Origin: an uncultured Sphingomonas sp.
GTDB taxonomy: Bacteria > Pseudomonadota > Alphaproteobacteria > Sphingomonadales > Sphingomonadaceae
Assembly (NCBI GenBank): GCA_913776045.1
Contig: CAJYOI010000005.1
Location: 53,127 to 117,126, forward strand
Direction: 5' to 3'
Length of the DNA: 64,000 nucleotides
The notes under the pieces were generated by a model, which was given only the letters and a program-made list of their open reading frames with translations, ran no database searches and was not told where the DNA came from. The position numbers and the translations under genes are program-made. Below are positions 34,356-43,476 of the stretch, piece after piece. Positions within the stretch are counted from its first letter, which is position 1. Each line of letters begins with the position of its first letter.

Positions 34356-35770
34356 AGCCGGAACCGCGCCCCGATCCGCTGGTCGAGCCGGTAGCCGTTG
34401 GCTACCGCCCAATGTTCGAGCCCCGCGTCGAGCGTGTCGTCGCCGCTGCTCCATTGCCCCTCGCCCCCGATCAGGACATAGACCGGCGGGTCGGCGGTCA
34501 GTTCCTCTAAACGCGCGCGCGATATGAGGTGCAGCGCGCGTTCCTCGGGCGCTGCGAGAAGCGTGCGGCTGCGGAAGTAGAAGGGGCCGGTCGCGAACCG
34601 CCGATCGGGCGGGCGCGACAAAATTTGTGGCGACAGTGTCGCGACGCCTTTATGGTCCCGCAACGCGCGTGTGACCGCCAGGCCTTCGCCGAGATTCCCG
34701 CCCTTCGCCACCGCCTCGACGCTCGGCGCCAGGCCGGCGCACGCGAACACCGCCGCCGCGATCCGCCAGCCGCGCGCGGGCGGACGCACCTGCCACACAA
34801 GGCCCAGCCGCACGAACAGGGGCACCAGCATCGGCAACAGATATTGCCGCCACGTCGGCGCCGGCAGCAGCGCTGCAATCAGGCCTGCGAGGATCAGCAG
34901 GTCGAGCAGGCGCCCCTCCTTTTCGAGGGGCCGGGGGTGGGTCGACCGCCCCGAGTGTCGCAGGGCGGAAAGAAGAATGACGACCATCGCCAACAGCGCC
35001 GGCCCGAGGGCCAGAAACTTCAGCACATCGACCAGCTTCGTCGCGCCCGACAGCTTCCACGCTCGCCCGGCCGCGGCATAATATTCCGCCGGGGCATCGG
35101 CCGGAAAGGTGAACACACCGAAGCGGAACGCGTCGGGCGCCAGCGCCGCCAGCCATCCGACCAACAGAGCCGTCGGCACCGCCCCCAGCGCGATCCAGCC
35201 GGGCCGATGCCGCCGCACCACCAGCGCATACGCTCCGTACGCCGCCGCCGGCAGGGCGTAGGAGATTTTCGTCGCCGCTGCCGCGCCTAGCAGCAGCCCG
35301 ACCAGCACCGCCCCGCCCCGCGTACCCGCCCCCCGTTCGACGCGCAGCATCGGGATGAGCGCCACCGCCAGCAGCACGGCCGGCAGCGCGTCGTTGCGCG
35401 CGGTGCCGGCGGAGAATAGCAGGATGTCGCTTACGGCGAACAGCGCAGCACTGGCGGTCGCAATGCGCGAATCGACGTCGGCCTCCCGCATCGCGCGCCA
35501 CGCGGCGACGACCACGACCACGCCGAGCAGCGCGTTGACGATCCTCAGCGCCGGCCACGCGACCATACCGAACGCCCCCGCGATGGGCGCGAACGCGAAC
35601 GGCTGGAGCGGGGTCTGAAGGTAGGCATAGTCGCGGTACGGCAGCCATCCGTCCGCCGTCAGCATCGCCGCGGCGACATATTGGCTCTCGTCATGATCGA
35701 CCGGACGCAACAGCGCGAGCGCGATCAGGGCGACGGTCAGGAGGAGGAGGGCCGGGCGATGAACGGGCAT
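34307..35770 (-). CDS. ArnT/GT39-like membrane glycosyltransferase
   Basis: An integral membrane protein of 487 residues with about 9-11 helices. The first periplasmic loop has RPVDHDESQYVAAAMLTADG, carrying the acidic DE motif of dolichyl-phosphate-mannose/ArnT-type transferases that use polyprenyl-phosphate sugars. A charged stretch HSGRSTHPRPLEKEGRLLD in the middle is encoded by a GC-rich palindrome and may be an acquired insert. The ATG at 35770 was preferred over GTG 35785. It is transcribed towards the GT4 gene and likely completes a surface glycan pathway; the product is unknown. Confidence 0.82.
   Translation of the reverse strand: MPVHRPALLLLTVALIALALLRPVDHDESQYVAAAMLTADGWLPYRDYAYLQTPLQPFAFAPIAGAFGMVAWPALRIVNALLGVVVVVAAWRAMREADVDSRIATASAALFAVSDILLFSAGTARNDALPAVLLAVALIPMLRVERGAGTRGGAVLVGLLLGAAAATKISYALPAAAYGAYALVVRRHRPGWIALGAVPTALLVGWLAALAPDAFRFGVFTFPADAPAEYYAAAGRAWKLSGATKLVDVLKFLALGPALLAMVVILLSALRHSGRSTHPRPLEKEGRLLDLLILAGLIAALLPAPTWRQYLLPMLVPLFVRLGLVWQVRPPARGWRIAAAVFACAGLAPSVEAVAKGGNLGEGLAVTRALRDHKGVATLSPQILSRPPDRRFATGPFYFRSRTLLAAPEERALHLISRARLEELTADPPVYVLIGGEGQWSSGDDTLDAGLEHWAVANGYRLDQRIGARFRLYARNAAPGVPSIAAR
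34913..34930. repeat. Small palindrome CCCCTC-N6-GAGGGG within the GT39-like gene
   Basis: The arms CCCCTC and GAGGGG around CTTTTC, followed by a G-rich tract (GGGGGTGGG), resemble the short CCCTCCCCT repeat at 7593. They encode part of the charged linker in the membrane protein. Confidence 0.4.
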
Positions 35771-35831
35771 CGGTGCGACGAACACGGTTTAGGGTGGGGG
35801 TGCAAGCCTCGTCCGCGAGTCCTGGACAGGC

Positions 35832-36146
35832 TTACCGCCCCCCCCTTCTCCCGCGCGCCGCTTCGCCCGCGGCGTCGAGCGGGTCGCCCGCCATCATGTC
35901 CTGCGCCGCCGCCAGCATTTCGGCATCGCCCGACCCCGCCTGGCGATAGGCCCCTGTCGATGCCGACGCTTCACCCGCGGCGCGCCGCAGCGTCCAGCCA
36001 TCGTCGCCGCGGCACGCGATCCCGCCGGTCGCAGGCGCCGCAAACACGCGGCAATAGGCGCCGTTCGCATCCTTGAAGCTGGCGATCATCCGCACCGCCG
36101 CGCCATCCTGGTTAAACCCGAATGCCCTCCCGTTCTCCCCGAACCT
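35832..36146 (-). pseudogene. Remnant of an anti-sigma-factor-like gene (C-terminal fragment)
   Basis: The frame is open from a stop at 36147-36149 to TAA at 35832, with no ATG and only a GTG at 36095. The translated piece AVRMIASFKDANGAYCRVFA and GGIACRGDDGWTLRRA resembles the C-terminal globular part of anti-sigma factors of ECF systems, which are usually over 200 residues. The N-terminal domain and its partner sigma gene are missing here. The remains are only about 100 codons, so it looks like a degraded copy. It lies next to another broken gene. Confidence 0.5.
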
Positions 36147-36164
36147 TCACAAGGGAGACGAACC

Positions 36165-36955
36165 ATCAAGCGCATCATCATCGGGACGACTTGCTTGGCC
36201 CTGACCCTCGTGTGCAGCGCGGCATCAGCGCAGCTGTTTGGCGGTGGCGGCCAGTTGGGTGGCGGTCTGGGCGGCGGGATCGGCAGCACCGTTGGAAGAC
36301 GCTGAACAGCGGCAGCCGGATCGACGGGCGTGGCGTCACCGAAGGATCGGCGCGGATCGACCGGTCGATCGACCGCCGGTCGGGCCGGGTCCGCGGCGGT
36401 ACACAGATCGACAGCGCGCTCGACGGCGCGACCGGCATCACCGGGCGGCGTGGTCGCGGGGCCGGATCGGGCGGCGTCGCGGGATCGCTAGGCGGTGACA
36501 TCGATGCACGACCGGTCGGTACCGATGACGTCCGGGCGGTCGGTCGCACCGCCGCCGGCACCGGCCGGAGCCTCGCCCAAGCGGGCCGCGACGCCGGGAG
36601 TGGCGCAGTCGGCAATCTGCGGGATACCGCGGGCGGCCTGCGCGGCAGCGGTTCGGCCGCGGGGTCGGGCCTTCTGAGTGGTGGGACGCTGGCGCTAGCC
36701 GGATCGGCCGCGGCAAACGGCGCAGGCAGCTTCGACGTGGCGCCCGGCATGGCGGTGGTCGATGCCAAGCATCGCACGATCGGCACCGTGCGCGACGTGT
36801 AGACCACGACCGACGGCACGGTGCGGTCGGTGACGGTCGCGGTCGGCGACCGGTTGGCGACGCTACCGGCGGCGAATTTCAGCGGGTCGGGCGAGGTGCT
36901 CGTCTCCGCTACGGGTAAGGGTGACGTCCGGAAGCAGGCCGCAGACCAGCCGTAA
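36165..36955 (+). pseudogene. Broken gene for a glycine/arginine-rich exported protein
   Basis: The region reads as one protein if three faults are repaired. It begins with ATC at 36165 where ATG is expected, after GGGAGACG, giving a signal peptide (IKRIIIGTTCLALTLVCSAA...). That frame ends at TGA 36303-36305, while the continuation TLNSGSRIDGRGVTEGSARI is in another frame, a one-base deletion near 36294. The second part runs to an in-frame TAG at 36800-36802, after which TTTDGTVRSVTVAVGDRLAT continues to TAA at 36953-36955. The C-terminus (GMAVVDAKHRTIGTVRDV) looks like a PRC-barrel-type strand. The middle is Gly/Arg-rich. No function is assigned. Confidence 0.75.
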
Positions 36956-37045
36956 GGACCCACCCGGGCCGGCCGCCACTCGGCGCCGGCCAGGCGGGGG
37001 GCGTGCCCGGCAGTCCTATGGGCCGGGTGCGCCCCTCTTTACAAT

Positions 37046-37084
37046 CGACGCCCCCGCCGCCCCCGCGCGGCGGGGGCGGCGTCG
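37046..37084 (-). terminator. GC-rich hairpin directly after pepN
   Basis: CGACGCC and GGCGTCG close a long hairpin whose inner arms are GCCGCCCCCGC-type, two bases after the pepN stop. The minus-strand sequence beyond is ATTGTAAAG with no strong T-run, so it may act as a weak terminator or mRNA end stabiliser. Confidence 0.55.
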
Positions 37085-37086
37085 TG

Positions 37087-39687
37087 TCAGTCGAGGCTCT
37101 TCGACGCCTGCTCGAACATGTCCTTCGACAGGCCCGGCGTGGCGAGGATTCGCTCCAGCTCGCCGCGCATCAGCCCGGCGCGGCCGGCGTCGAAGCGCTT
37201 CCACCGGCCGAGGGGCGGCAGCAGCTTCGCTGCGGTCTGCGGGTTGAGCTTGTCGAGCGCGATCAACTGATCGGCCAGAAAGCGATAGCCTCGCCCCGAA
37301 ACGTCGTGGAACGCGCGCTGGTTGACCCCGAAGGCCCCTACCAGCGCTCGCGCACGGTTGGGGTTGGCGAGCGTGAAGTCGCGGTGGTGCGCCAGGTCCT
37401 CGACCACCGCCACCGTGTCGTCGCGCGACGACAGCGCCTGCACCTGGAACCATTTGTCCAGCACCAGCGGATTGTCGGCATAGCGGTTGTAGAAGATGTC
37501 GAGTGCCGCCTCGCGCTCGTCCGACGCGCCACCGACCAGCGTCACCAGCGCGCCCTGGCGGTCGGTCATATTGTCCGCCGCTTCGAACTGCGCGAACGCC
37601 AGCGCCGCCGCATCGCTCGCGCCGGCCGCGGTGATATAGCCGAGCGCGACCGTGCGCAGGCGGCGACGCCCCTTGGCCACGGGCGAGTACTCGAACGCCT
37701 CCGAATGGCAGGCGGCATAGGCGGCTCGCCATTCCGCCTCCAGCGCGCGACCCAGTTCGGCGCGCAGCGCCTCGCGCGCGTGATAGATCGCGTCCGGGTC
37801 GACGACCGCCATCTGGTCGCCGACGAAGCTTTCGGACGGCAGCAAAACCGCCTCCGCGATGAAGGCCGCATCCAGCGCCGGGTCGGTCAGCGTGTTCCGC
37901 ACCGCGTCCACCACCGCCCGCGTGTTGCTGCGTCCGGTCGCGACCGCGGCGACCAGCGTATCGAGCATCAGCTGCTGCATTGCCTCGTACCGGGCGAAGG
38001 GATCGTCGTCGTGCGCGCTCAAAAAGGCGAGGTCTTCCGCGGTACGATCGGTTTCGACGATAACGGGGGCGGAAAAACCGCGGTTGATGGAGAGTACGGG
38101 GCGTTCGGGCACCGTCTCGAACGCGATCTCCGCCTCGGTGCTGTCGAGCAGGAACAGCTGTTCCTCGGTCAGCGCATTTCCGGTTTCGCCGCCGAACAGC
38201 CTGATCTTAAGCGGCAGGACCATCGGTTGCTTGGTCGGCTGGCTTGGCGTCGGCGGCACGCGCTGCGACAAATGCAGCGTCGCGCGACCTCCGCTGTGCG
38301 TCAGTCGCGCGGTGACCCGGGGCGTGCCGGCCTGCGAATACCACAGGCGGAATTGCGTCAGGTCGACCCCGCCGCCTTCCTCCATGCACGCGACGAAGTC
38401 CTCGCACGTCGCTGCCTGGCCGTCGAGCCGGTCGAAATACAGGTCGGTGGCGGCGCGAAACCGCTCCGGCCCCAGGATCGTCGCCATCATGCGGATCAGC
38501 TCGGCGCCCTTGTTGTAGATGGTCGCCGTGTAGAAGTTCGAGATCTCGATATATTCGTCTGGCCGGACCGGATGGGCCAGCGGCCCGGCGTCCTCCGGAA
38601 ACTGCGCGGCGCGCAGGCCCCGCACGTCCTCGATCCGCTTGACCGCCGCGCTGCCCTGATCGGCGGAGAAGCCCTGGTCGCGATAGACGGTGAAGCCTTC
38701 CTTCAAGGACAGCTGAAACCAATCGCGGCAGGTGATGCGGTTGCCCGACCAGTTGTGGAAATATTCGTGCGCGACGACCGCGGCGATGCCCTCGTAATCG
38801 TAATCGGTCGCGGTATCGGGGTCGGCGAGGATGTAGCGGCTGTTGAAGATGTTCAGCCCCTTGTTCTCCATCGCGCCGAAGTTGAAGTCGTCGACCGCGA
38901 CGATGTTGAACACGTCGAGGTCGTATTCGCGGCCATAGACACGCTCGTCCCAGCGCATCGACGTCTCGAGCGCCTGGAGCGCGTGGTCGGTCTTCGCCAG
39001 ATCGGCGGCACGAACCCAGATGCCCAGCTGCACCTCGCGGCCCGACCGCGTGACGAAGGTCGAGCGGTTGGCGACCAGATCGCCCGCGACTAGCGCGAAC
39101 AGGTAACTCGGCTTGGGGAAGGGATCGTGCCACTCCGCCCAGTGCCGCGCGTCGCCCAGGTCGCCCGATCCGACCGGATCGCCGTTCGCCAGCAGCACCG
39201 GGAAGCGCGCCTTGTCCGCCGTCATCCGTACCCGGTAGGTCGCGAGCACGTCGGGCCGGTCGGGGAAGAAGGTGATGCGACGAAACCCCTCCGCCTCGCA
39301 CTGGGTGCACAGCAGTCCGCCCGAGGCATAGAGGCCCATCAGCTGGGTGTTCGTCTCGGGCGAGATTTCGACCAGCGTCTCGACCGCGTGCGCATCACCC
39401 GACAGCGGCACGATCAATGTCCCGTCATCGAGCAGAAAATCGTTCAGCGCGACGCCATCCACCGCGACCGACAGCGGGCGCAGGCCGTCGCCGTCCAAGC
39501 GCAGCGGGCGGTCATGGGCACCGTTTCGCACGACCTTCAGCACCGCGGTGACATGCGTCTGCGCGGGGTCGAGGTCGAAGTTCAGGTCAATGGTTTCGAC
39601 CTGCCAGTCGGGCGCGCGATAATCGCTGCGGCGGATGATCCGGGGGGCGGCGGCGGCGGTGCTCTGAACGTCCATGATGCGGTTCAT
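37087..39687 (-). CDS. pepN: Aminopeptidase N (M1 family)
   Basis: Zinc aminopeptidase that releases N-terminal residues from peptides, cytoplasmic in most proteobacteria. The 866-residue protein has GAMEN (271-275) for N-terminus recognition and HEYFH (307-311) as zinc site, with the downstream glutamate in WFQLSLKEGFTVYRDQ. Length and domain order match E. coli-type PepN. The ATG at 39687 gives the usual N-terminus. It diverges from an M28 peptidase gene across 99 bp. Confidence 0.96.
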   Translation of the reverse strand: MNRIMDVQSTAAAAPRIIRRSDYRAPDWQVETIDLNFDLDPAQTHVTAVLKVVRNGAHDRPLRLDGDGLRPLSVAVDGVALNDFLLDDGTLIVPLSGDAHAVETLVEISPETNTQLMGLYASGGLLCTQCEAEGFRRITFFPDRPDVLATYRVRMTADKARFPVLLANGDPVGSGDLGDARHWAEWHDPFPKPSYLFALVAGDLVANRSTFVTRSGREVQLGIWVRAADLAKTDHALQALETSMRWDERVYGREYDLDVFNIVAVDDFNFGAMENKGLNIFNSRYILADPDTATDYDYEGIAAVVAHEYFHNWSGNRITCRDWFQLSLKEGFTVYRDQGFSADQGSAAVKRIEDVRGLRAAQFPEDAGPLAHPVRPDEYIEISNFYTATIYNKGAELIRMMATILGPERFRAATDLYFDRLDGQAATCEDFVACMEEGGGVDLTQFRLWYSQAGTPRVTARLTHSGGRATLHLSQRVPPTPSQPTKQPMVLPLKIRLFGGETGNALTEEQLFLLDSTEAEIAFETVPERPVLSINRGFSAPVIVETDRTAEDLAFLSAHDDDPFARYEAMQQLMLDTLVAAVATGRSNTRAVVDAVRNTLTDPALDAAFIAEAVLLPSESFVGDQMAVVDPDAIYHAREALRAELGRALEAEWRAAYAACHSEAFEYSPVAKGRRRLRTVALGYITAAGASDAAALAFAQFEAADNMTDRQGALVTLVGGASDEREAALDIFYNRYADNPLVLDKWFQVQALSSRDDTVAVVEDLAHHRDFTLANPNRARALVGAFGVNQRAFHDVSGRGYRFLADQLIALDKLNPQTAAKLLPPLGRWKRFDAGRAGLMRGELERILATPGLSKDMFEQASKSLD

Positions 39688-39786
39688 ATGCCCCTTGCGC
39701 GCATTTGACAGCCTGCGAATTGCGCCAATGCGAATGACGTTGCTACGCTCCAGCCATCGTTATTCTCCCGAGAGGACCTGCAAACC

Positions 39787-41481
39787 TTGGCCAAAACCCG
39801 CTTCGCGTCCGCCGCGGCGCTCTCGCTCGTGTTAGCCCTGCCCGCCACGGCACAGACCGCGCCGACGCCGGCGCCCGCCGCACCTGCCCCGGCCGTCGAC
39901 AGCGGCGCCCGCAATGCGGTGACCAACGCCGCTCTGCCGCCGGCCGAAGCCGCGATGAAGGCACACGTCATGTTCCTGGCGTCGGACGCGATGAAGGGCC
40001 GCGATGCGGGCAGTCCGGAATATGACATCGCCGCGCAGTATGTCGCGTCGCAATTCTACGCCGCGGGCCTTCGCCCGATGGGCGACGACGGCAGCTATCT
40101 GCAGAAGGTGCCGCTGATTACGGTCAAGGCGAAGGACCAGGGCAGCTTAAGCTATCAGCCGGCCAAGGGCGCAGCGGTGCCGATGACGTTCGGCAAGGAT
40201 TACGTCCCCGGCACCAACCCGTCGAAGCCGGCGACGAAGGTCGACGCCCCGCTCGCCTTCGTCGGCTTCGGCATCGTCGAACCCGGCAGCAAGCGCGACG
40301 ATTATGCGGGCGTCGATGTGAAGGGCAAGATCGTGCTGCTGTTCGGCGGCGCCCCCGAAAGCCTGCACCCCGAACTGCGCGCCCATTTCGGCAGCGCGGC
40401 GACCAAGCGCGCGATCGCGATGGCGAAGGGCGCAGTCGGCGTGCTGACGATCGAACCGACCGTCGGCATGATCAACGTCGCGGCCGCGGGATACCAGCGT
40501 CCGCGCGTGACGTGGGAGAAGAAGGACGGCACCGGCTTCGACCCCGCCCCCGGCGCCCCCGGCCTGGGCCTGATCAGCCAGGCGTTCGCGCAGACGCTGT
40601 TCGCGGGCTCCAAGCTCGCCTGGGCGGACGTCGTGAAGGGTGCGGCCTCGGCCGAAACGCGCTTCAAGGCGACCGTGCTGCCGGGCCGCATCTCGGCGGC
40701 GATCAACACCGAATGGACGCCGCTGCCCAGCTCCAACGTCGTCGGCCTGCTGCCGGGCAGCGACCCGAAGCTGAAGGACGAATACGTCGTCCTGTCTGCC
40801 CACCTCGACCACGTCGGCGTCGGTCGCGCGGTGAACGGCGACACCATCTATAACGGCGCCGAGGACAACGCCGTCGGCATCGCCTCGCTGATCGAGGAAG
40901 CGAAAAAGTTCAAGGCGAGCGGTACGCCGCCCAAGCGCTCGATCCTGTTCCTGGCGGTCACCGCCGAGGAAAAGGGCCTGGTCGGTGCGGAGTATTTCGC
41001 CAACAACCCGACCGTGCCGCAGGCGGCGATGGTGGCCGACGTCAACCTCGACATGCCGATCATCACCTACAAGTTCGAAGACGTGATCGCGTTCGGGGCC
41101 GACCGTTCGACGCTGGGTCCGATCGTGCGCAAGGCCGCCGCCTCGATCGGCGTCGGCTTCTCGCCCGATCCGATGCCCGAACAGGGCCTGTTCACCCGCA
41201 GCGATCACTATCGCTTCGTCCAGCAGGGCGTTCCGAGCGTGTTCCTGTGGCCGGGCCAGGCGGGTCCGGGCAAGGCTGCGGTCGATGACTTCTTCAAGAA
41301 CCACTATCACAAGCCCAGCGACGAAGTGTGGCAGATGCCTGCGCTCGACTGGAGCCAGGGCGTGCGCTTCGTCGACGTGAACTACGCCATCGCGCGCGAG
41401 ATCGCCGATGGCGCCGAACGGCCGAAGTGGAACAAGGGCGATTTCTTCGGCCTGCTCTATAACGGCTACGGCGCGAAGTAG
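39787..41481 (+). CDS. Exported M28-family metallopeptidase
   Basis: A 564-residue zinc peptidase with a signal peptide (MAKTRFASAAALSLVLALPATAQ). The start is TTG at 39787, with GAGAGGA upstream; no ATG fits the signal peptide. A PA-like insertion (about 115-290) is followed by the M28 catalytic core with metal ligands in VVLSAHLDHVGVG, GAEDNAVGIASL, TAEEKGLVGAEYF, VNLDMP and the final NHYHKPSDEVW. It acts in the periplasm or outside on N-terminal residues. The neighbouring aminopeptidase N may complete peptide breakdown. Confidence 0.93.
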   Translation: MAKTRFASAAALSLVLALPATAQTAPTPAPAAPAPAVDSGARNAVTNAALPPAEAAMKAHVMFLASDAMKGRDAGSPEYDIAAQYVASQFYAAGLRPMGDDGSYLQKVPLITVKAKDQGSLSYQPAKGAAVPMTFGKDYVPGTNPSKPATKVDAPLAFVGFGIVEPGSKRDDYAGVDVKGKIVLLFGGAPESLHPELRAHFGSAATKRAIAMAKGAVGVLTIEPTVGMINVAAAGYQRPRVTWEKKDGTGFDPAPGAPGLGLISQAFAQTLFAGSKLAWADVVKGAASAETRFKATVLPGRISAAINTEWTPLPSSNVVGLLPGSDPKLKDEYVVLSAHLDHVGVGRAVNGDTIYNGAEDNAVGIASLIEEAKKFKASGTPPKRSILFLAVTAEEKGLVGAEYFANNPTVPQAAMVADVNLDMPIITYKFEDVIAFGADRSTLGPIVRKAAASIGVGFSPDPMPEQGLFTRSDHYRFVQQGVPSVFLWPGQAGPGKAAVDDFFKNHYHKPSDEVWQMPALDWSQGVRFVDVNYAIAREIADGAERPKWNKGDFFGLLYNGYGAK

Positions 41482-41495
41482 GTCTGTCTCAAGGG

Positions 41496-41530
41496 CGTCA
41501 GGCTGTCGACGGATCGTCGGCGGCCTGACG
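41496..41530. terminator. Hairpin between convergent genes (possible bidirectional terminator)
   Basis: CGTCAGGC (41496-41503) pairs with GCCTGACG (41523-41530) between the M28 stop (41481) and the lipoprotein stop (41533). No T-run is seen on either side, so the call is weak. Confidence 0.35.
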
Positions 41531-41532
41531 GC

Positions 41533-42135
41533 TCAGCGGAACATGCAGGTCACACCGGCCCACATGTCGGTGACCTCTGCATCCTTACCGGGACCGTCGA
41601 GCAGACCGCCCATGCCGCCTGCGGCGAACTCGATTCCCAACGTACTGTCGGGCAGCGTGATCGCATAGGCGCCCTCCAGCGCAGCGCGCGTCGATCCGGG
41701 GCCGATGCCGGCCATGGTCGTCACCTTTCCCTCGGCTGCGCGATCGACCGACCAGCCTGCGAAGCGATCGTCCTGGAACTGCACCGTCAGACCGTCGCTG
41801 AAGCGCGCCCACGCCAAGGGCCCCGCGCCGCATTCCGTGTTCGTGCCGGTTTCAGGCTGTCCTCGCGCGGCAAGTGCGGAAAGCGTCTGGCGTCGAGGCG
41901 TGCCGAAGGCGATCGGGCGCGTGCGGCCGCTATCCGGGTCGATCAGTCGCAGGCCCTCCCCCTCGATCGCGACGACGATCGACGATGCCGTCGCAGTGGG
42001 GCGGGGCGTCGGCGTAACAGGCGATGCGGACGGACTCGGAGCCACCGCGGCGCTGTCGTTCCGTGTCGCCGGTATTGCGTTCGGGCCGCAACCTGCCAGG
42101 CCGAACAGTAATCCTGCCGTCAGTGTTGCGCGCAT
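41533..42135 (-). CDS. Hypothetical lipoprotein
   Basis: A 200-residue protein with a lipobox: LLFGLAGCGPN, Cys at residue 16, after a signal sequence starting at ATG 42135. A Ser/Pro/Thr-rich linker (about 25-50) precedes a domain with VVAIEGEGLRLIDPDSGRTR and GIGPGSTRAALEGAYAITLP. I do not recognise the domain with certainty. AAGGAGGC lies before the start. It lies at the 3' end convergent to the M28 peptidase gene and is followed upstream by the flagellin terminator region. Confidence 0.75.
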   Translation of the reverse strand: MRATLTAGLLFGLAGCGPNAIPATRNDSAAVAPSPSASPVTPTPRPTATASSIVVAIEGEGLRLIDPDSGRTRPIAFGTPRRQTLSALAARGQPETGTNTECGAGPLAWARFSDGLTVQFQDDRFAGWSVDRAAEGKVTTMAGIGPGSTRAALEGAYAITLPDSTLGIEFAAGGMGGLLDGPGKDAEVTDMWAGVTCMFR

Positions 42136-42197
42136 CGTTCGCCTCCTTCTCTCAGGCGACGATAGGCGGTGCGCCGCAGCCATGCAAAAACGGCGAA

Positions 42198-42225
42198 AGC
42201 CCCGGTGGTCGAAACCACCGGGGCT
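42198..42225 (-). terminator. Rho-independent terminator of the flagellin gene
   Basis: A perfect 12-bp stem AGCCCCGGTGGT / ACCACCGGGGCT with a CGAA tetraloop, followed on the minus strand by TTTCGCCGTTTTT. It lies 65 bases after the flagellin stop. Confidence 0.9.
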
Positions 42226-42290
42226 CTATCCCTGTATCGGGCGTGGCGCCTGTCAGGGGGGTAACGCCACCCCCGCTAGGACGGGACAGC

Positions 42291-43166
42291 TTAGCGCAGC
42301 AGCTGAAGAACCGACTGCTGGCTCTGGTTGGCCTGGCTCAGCATCGCGTTCGACGCCTGGCTGAGGATCTGGGCCTTGGCGAGCGCTGCGGTTTCCGCCG
42401 AATAATCGGTGTCCTCGATCCGGCTGCGGGCGTCCGACAGGTTGGTGATGTTCGTGGTAAGGTTGTTCACGACCGATTCAAGGCGGCTCTGCGATGCACC
42501 GAGCGTAGCACGCTTGGTCGAGACGAAGCTTAGCGCGTTGCTTGCCGCGGTGATCGCTGTATTGGCGTTCGAAGCGCTGCTGACGTCCAAGTCGGCAATT
42601 TTGATGTCAGCAGCTTTGGCAGTTACCGGGGGGGTAGCAGCAGGGTCTGCCGCGCGATCCGCGGTAAGGACCGCGCCGAAGTCCAGCGAGACGGTGGTGC
42701 TCGCATTCGCGCCAACCTGGATTGCGACGGCGCCGTTAGTACCCGCAGCACCGGTAAAAAGTTTTACGCCGTTGAATTCTGTGTTTTGCAAGACGCTGCT
42801 GATCTGGGTCGTCAGCTGGGTGACTTCCGCGTTCAGATTGGTACGGTCAGAGGTGCCGTAGGTCTGTGATGCAGACTGCACGGCCAGCTCGCGGACACGC
42901 TGCAGCATGTTGCCGACTTCTTCCAGTGCGCCTTCCGCGGTCTGCGCCATCGACATGCCGTCGTTCGCGTTGCGGATCGACTGGCTCATGCCCTTGATCT
43001 GCGAGGTCATCGACGTGGCGATCGCGAGGCCGGCGGCGTCGTCCTTCGCCGAGTTGATGCGCTTGCCGGTCGACAGGCGCTCCATCGAGGTCGACAGGGC
43101 CGAATTCGCCTTGGTCGAAGCGTTCGCGGCGCGCATCGAAGCGATGTTGGTACCGATGACAGTCAT
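42291..43166 (-). CDS. fliC: Flagellin
   Basis: Filament subunit of 291 residues. The N-terminal D0/D1 region ([40 protein letters not shown]) and the C-terminal helix ([20 protein letters not shown]) are conserved, with a short variable central part (about 130-190). The start at 43166 has AAGGAGA upstream. A sequence matching a sigma-28 promoter lies at 43236-43263. It is transcribed away from the flagellar regulator and the large fli operon. Confidence 0.97.
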   Translation of the reverse strand: MTVIGTNIASMRAANASTKANSALSTSMERLSTGKRINSAKDDAAGLAIATSMTSQIKGMSQSIRNANDGMSMAQTAEGALEEVGNMLQRVRELAVQSASQTYGTSDRTNLNAEVTQLTTQISSVLQNTEFNGVKLFTGAAGTNGAVAIQVGANASTTVSLDFGAVLTADRAADPAATPPVTAKAADIKIADLDVSSASNANTAITAASNALSFVSTKRATLGASQSRLESVVNNLTTNITNLSDARSRIEDTDYSAETAALAKAQILSQASNAMLSQANQSQQSVLQLLR

Positions 43167-43235
43167 ATCGAATCTCCTTGTCAGCGACGATCCCGCTACC
43201 CCCCCTTGCTGCGGAAGCTCGAGCCGTCGAAGGTG

Positions 43236-43263
43236 ATAACGGCCGCCCGTTCGGGACATTTAG
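43236..43263 (-). promoter_or_regulatory. Sigma-28 (FliA)-type promoter for flagellin
   Basis: Reading the minus strand: CTAAA (43259-43263), 15 bases, then GCCGTTAT (43236-43243), against the consensus TAAA-N15-GCCGATAA (6 of 8 in the -10 box, exact spacing). It lies about 70 bases before the start codon. Confidence 0.75.
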
Positions 43264-43426
43264 AACAAATTTTCATCGCGATTTTTGCGAGCTCCAGAAG
43301 ACGCGGATTCGCCTGTCAAATGCCCCTACGCGCAGGGAAAACGACACCGGCGCGCGATACGGGCGCGGGGGCACGGGAGCGACAGAGGCAGAAATTTGCC
43401 GGCAAGCTGCGGCATTTTACCGGCCG

Positions 43427-43434
43427 TTAACCAT
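43427..43434. promoter_or_regulatory. CtrA half-site TTAACCAT upstream of the flagellar regulator
   Basis: TTAACCAT matches the 8-mer CtrA half-site described for Caulobacter. It lies 43-50 bases before the ATG at 43477. The longer string CGTTAACCATTC recurs before the receiver gene at 60524. The 310-bp gap 43167-43476 otherwise holds the flagellin promoter and no visible gene. Confidence 0.6.
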
Positions 43435-43476
43435 TCATGCCGCATTCCCCATCGTGTTCAGGGGAAGTTTCACGTC

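Noticed and set aside
30399-35770. A capsule or gellan/sphingan-type polysaccharide operon
   Set aside because: No polymerase, flippase of the Wzx type, or Wza/Wzc export genes are visible; only transferases and membrane proteins, so the product is left open.
43387-43399. Possible sigma-54 promoter (GGCAGAAATTTGC) before the flagellar regulator
   Set aside because: The distance between GG and GC is nine bases instead of the ten required.
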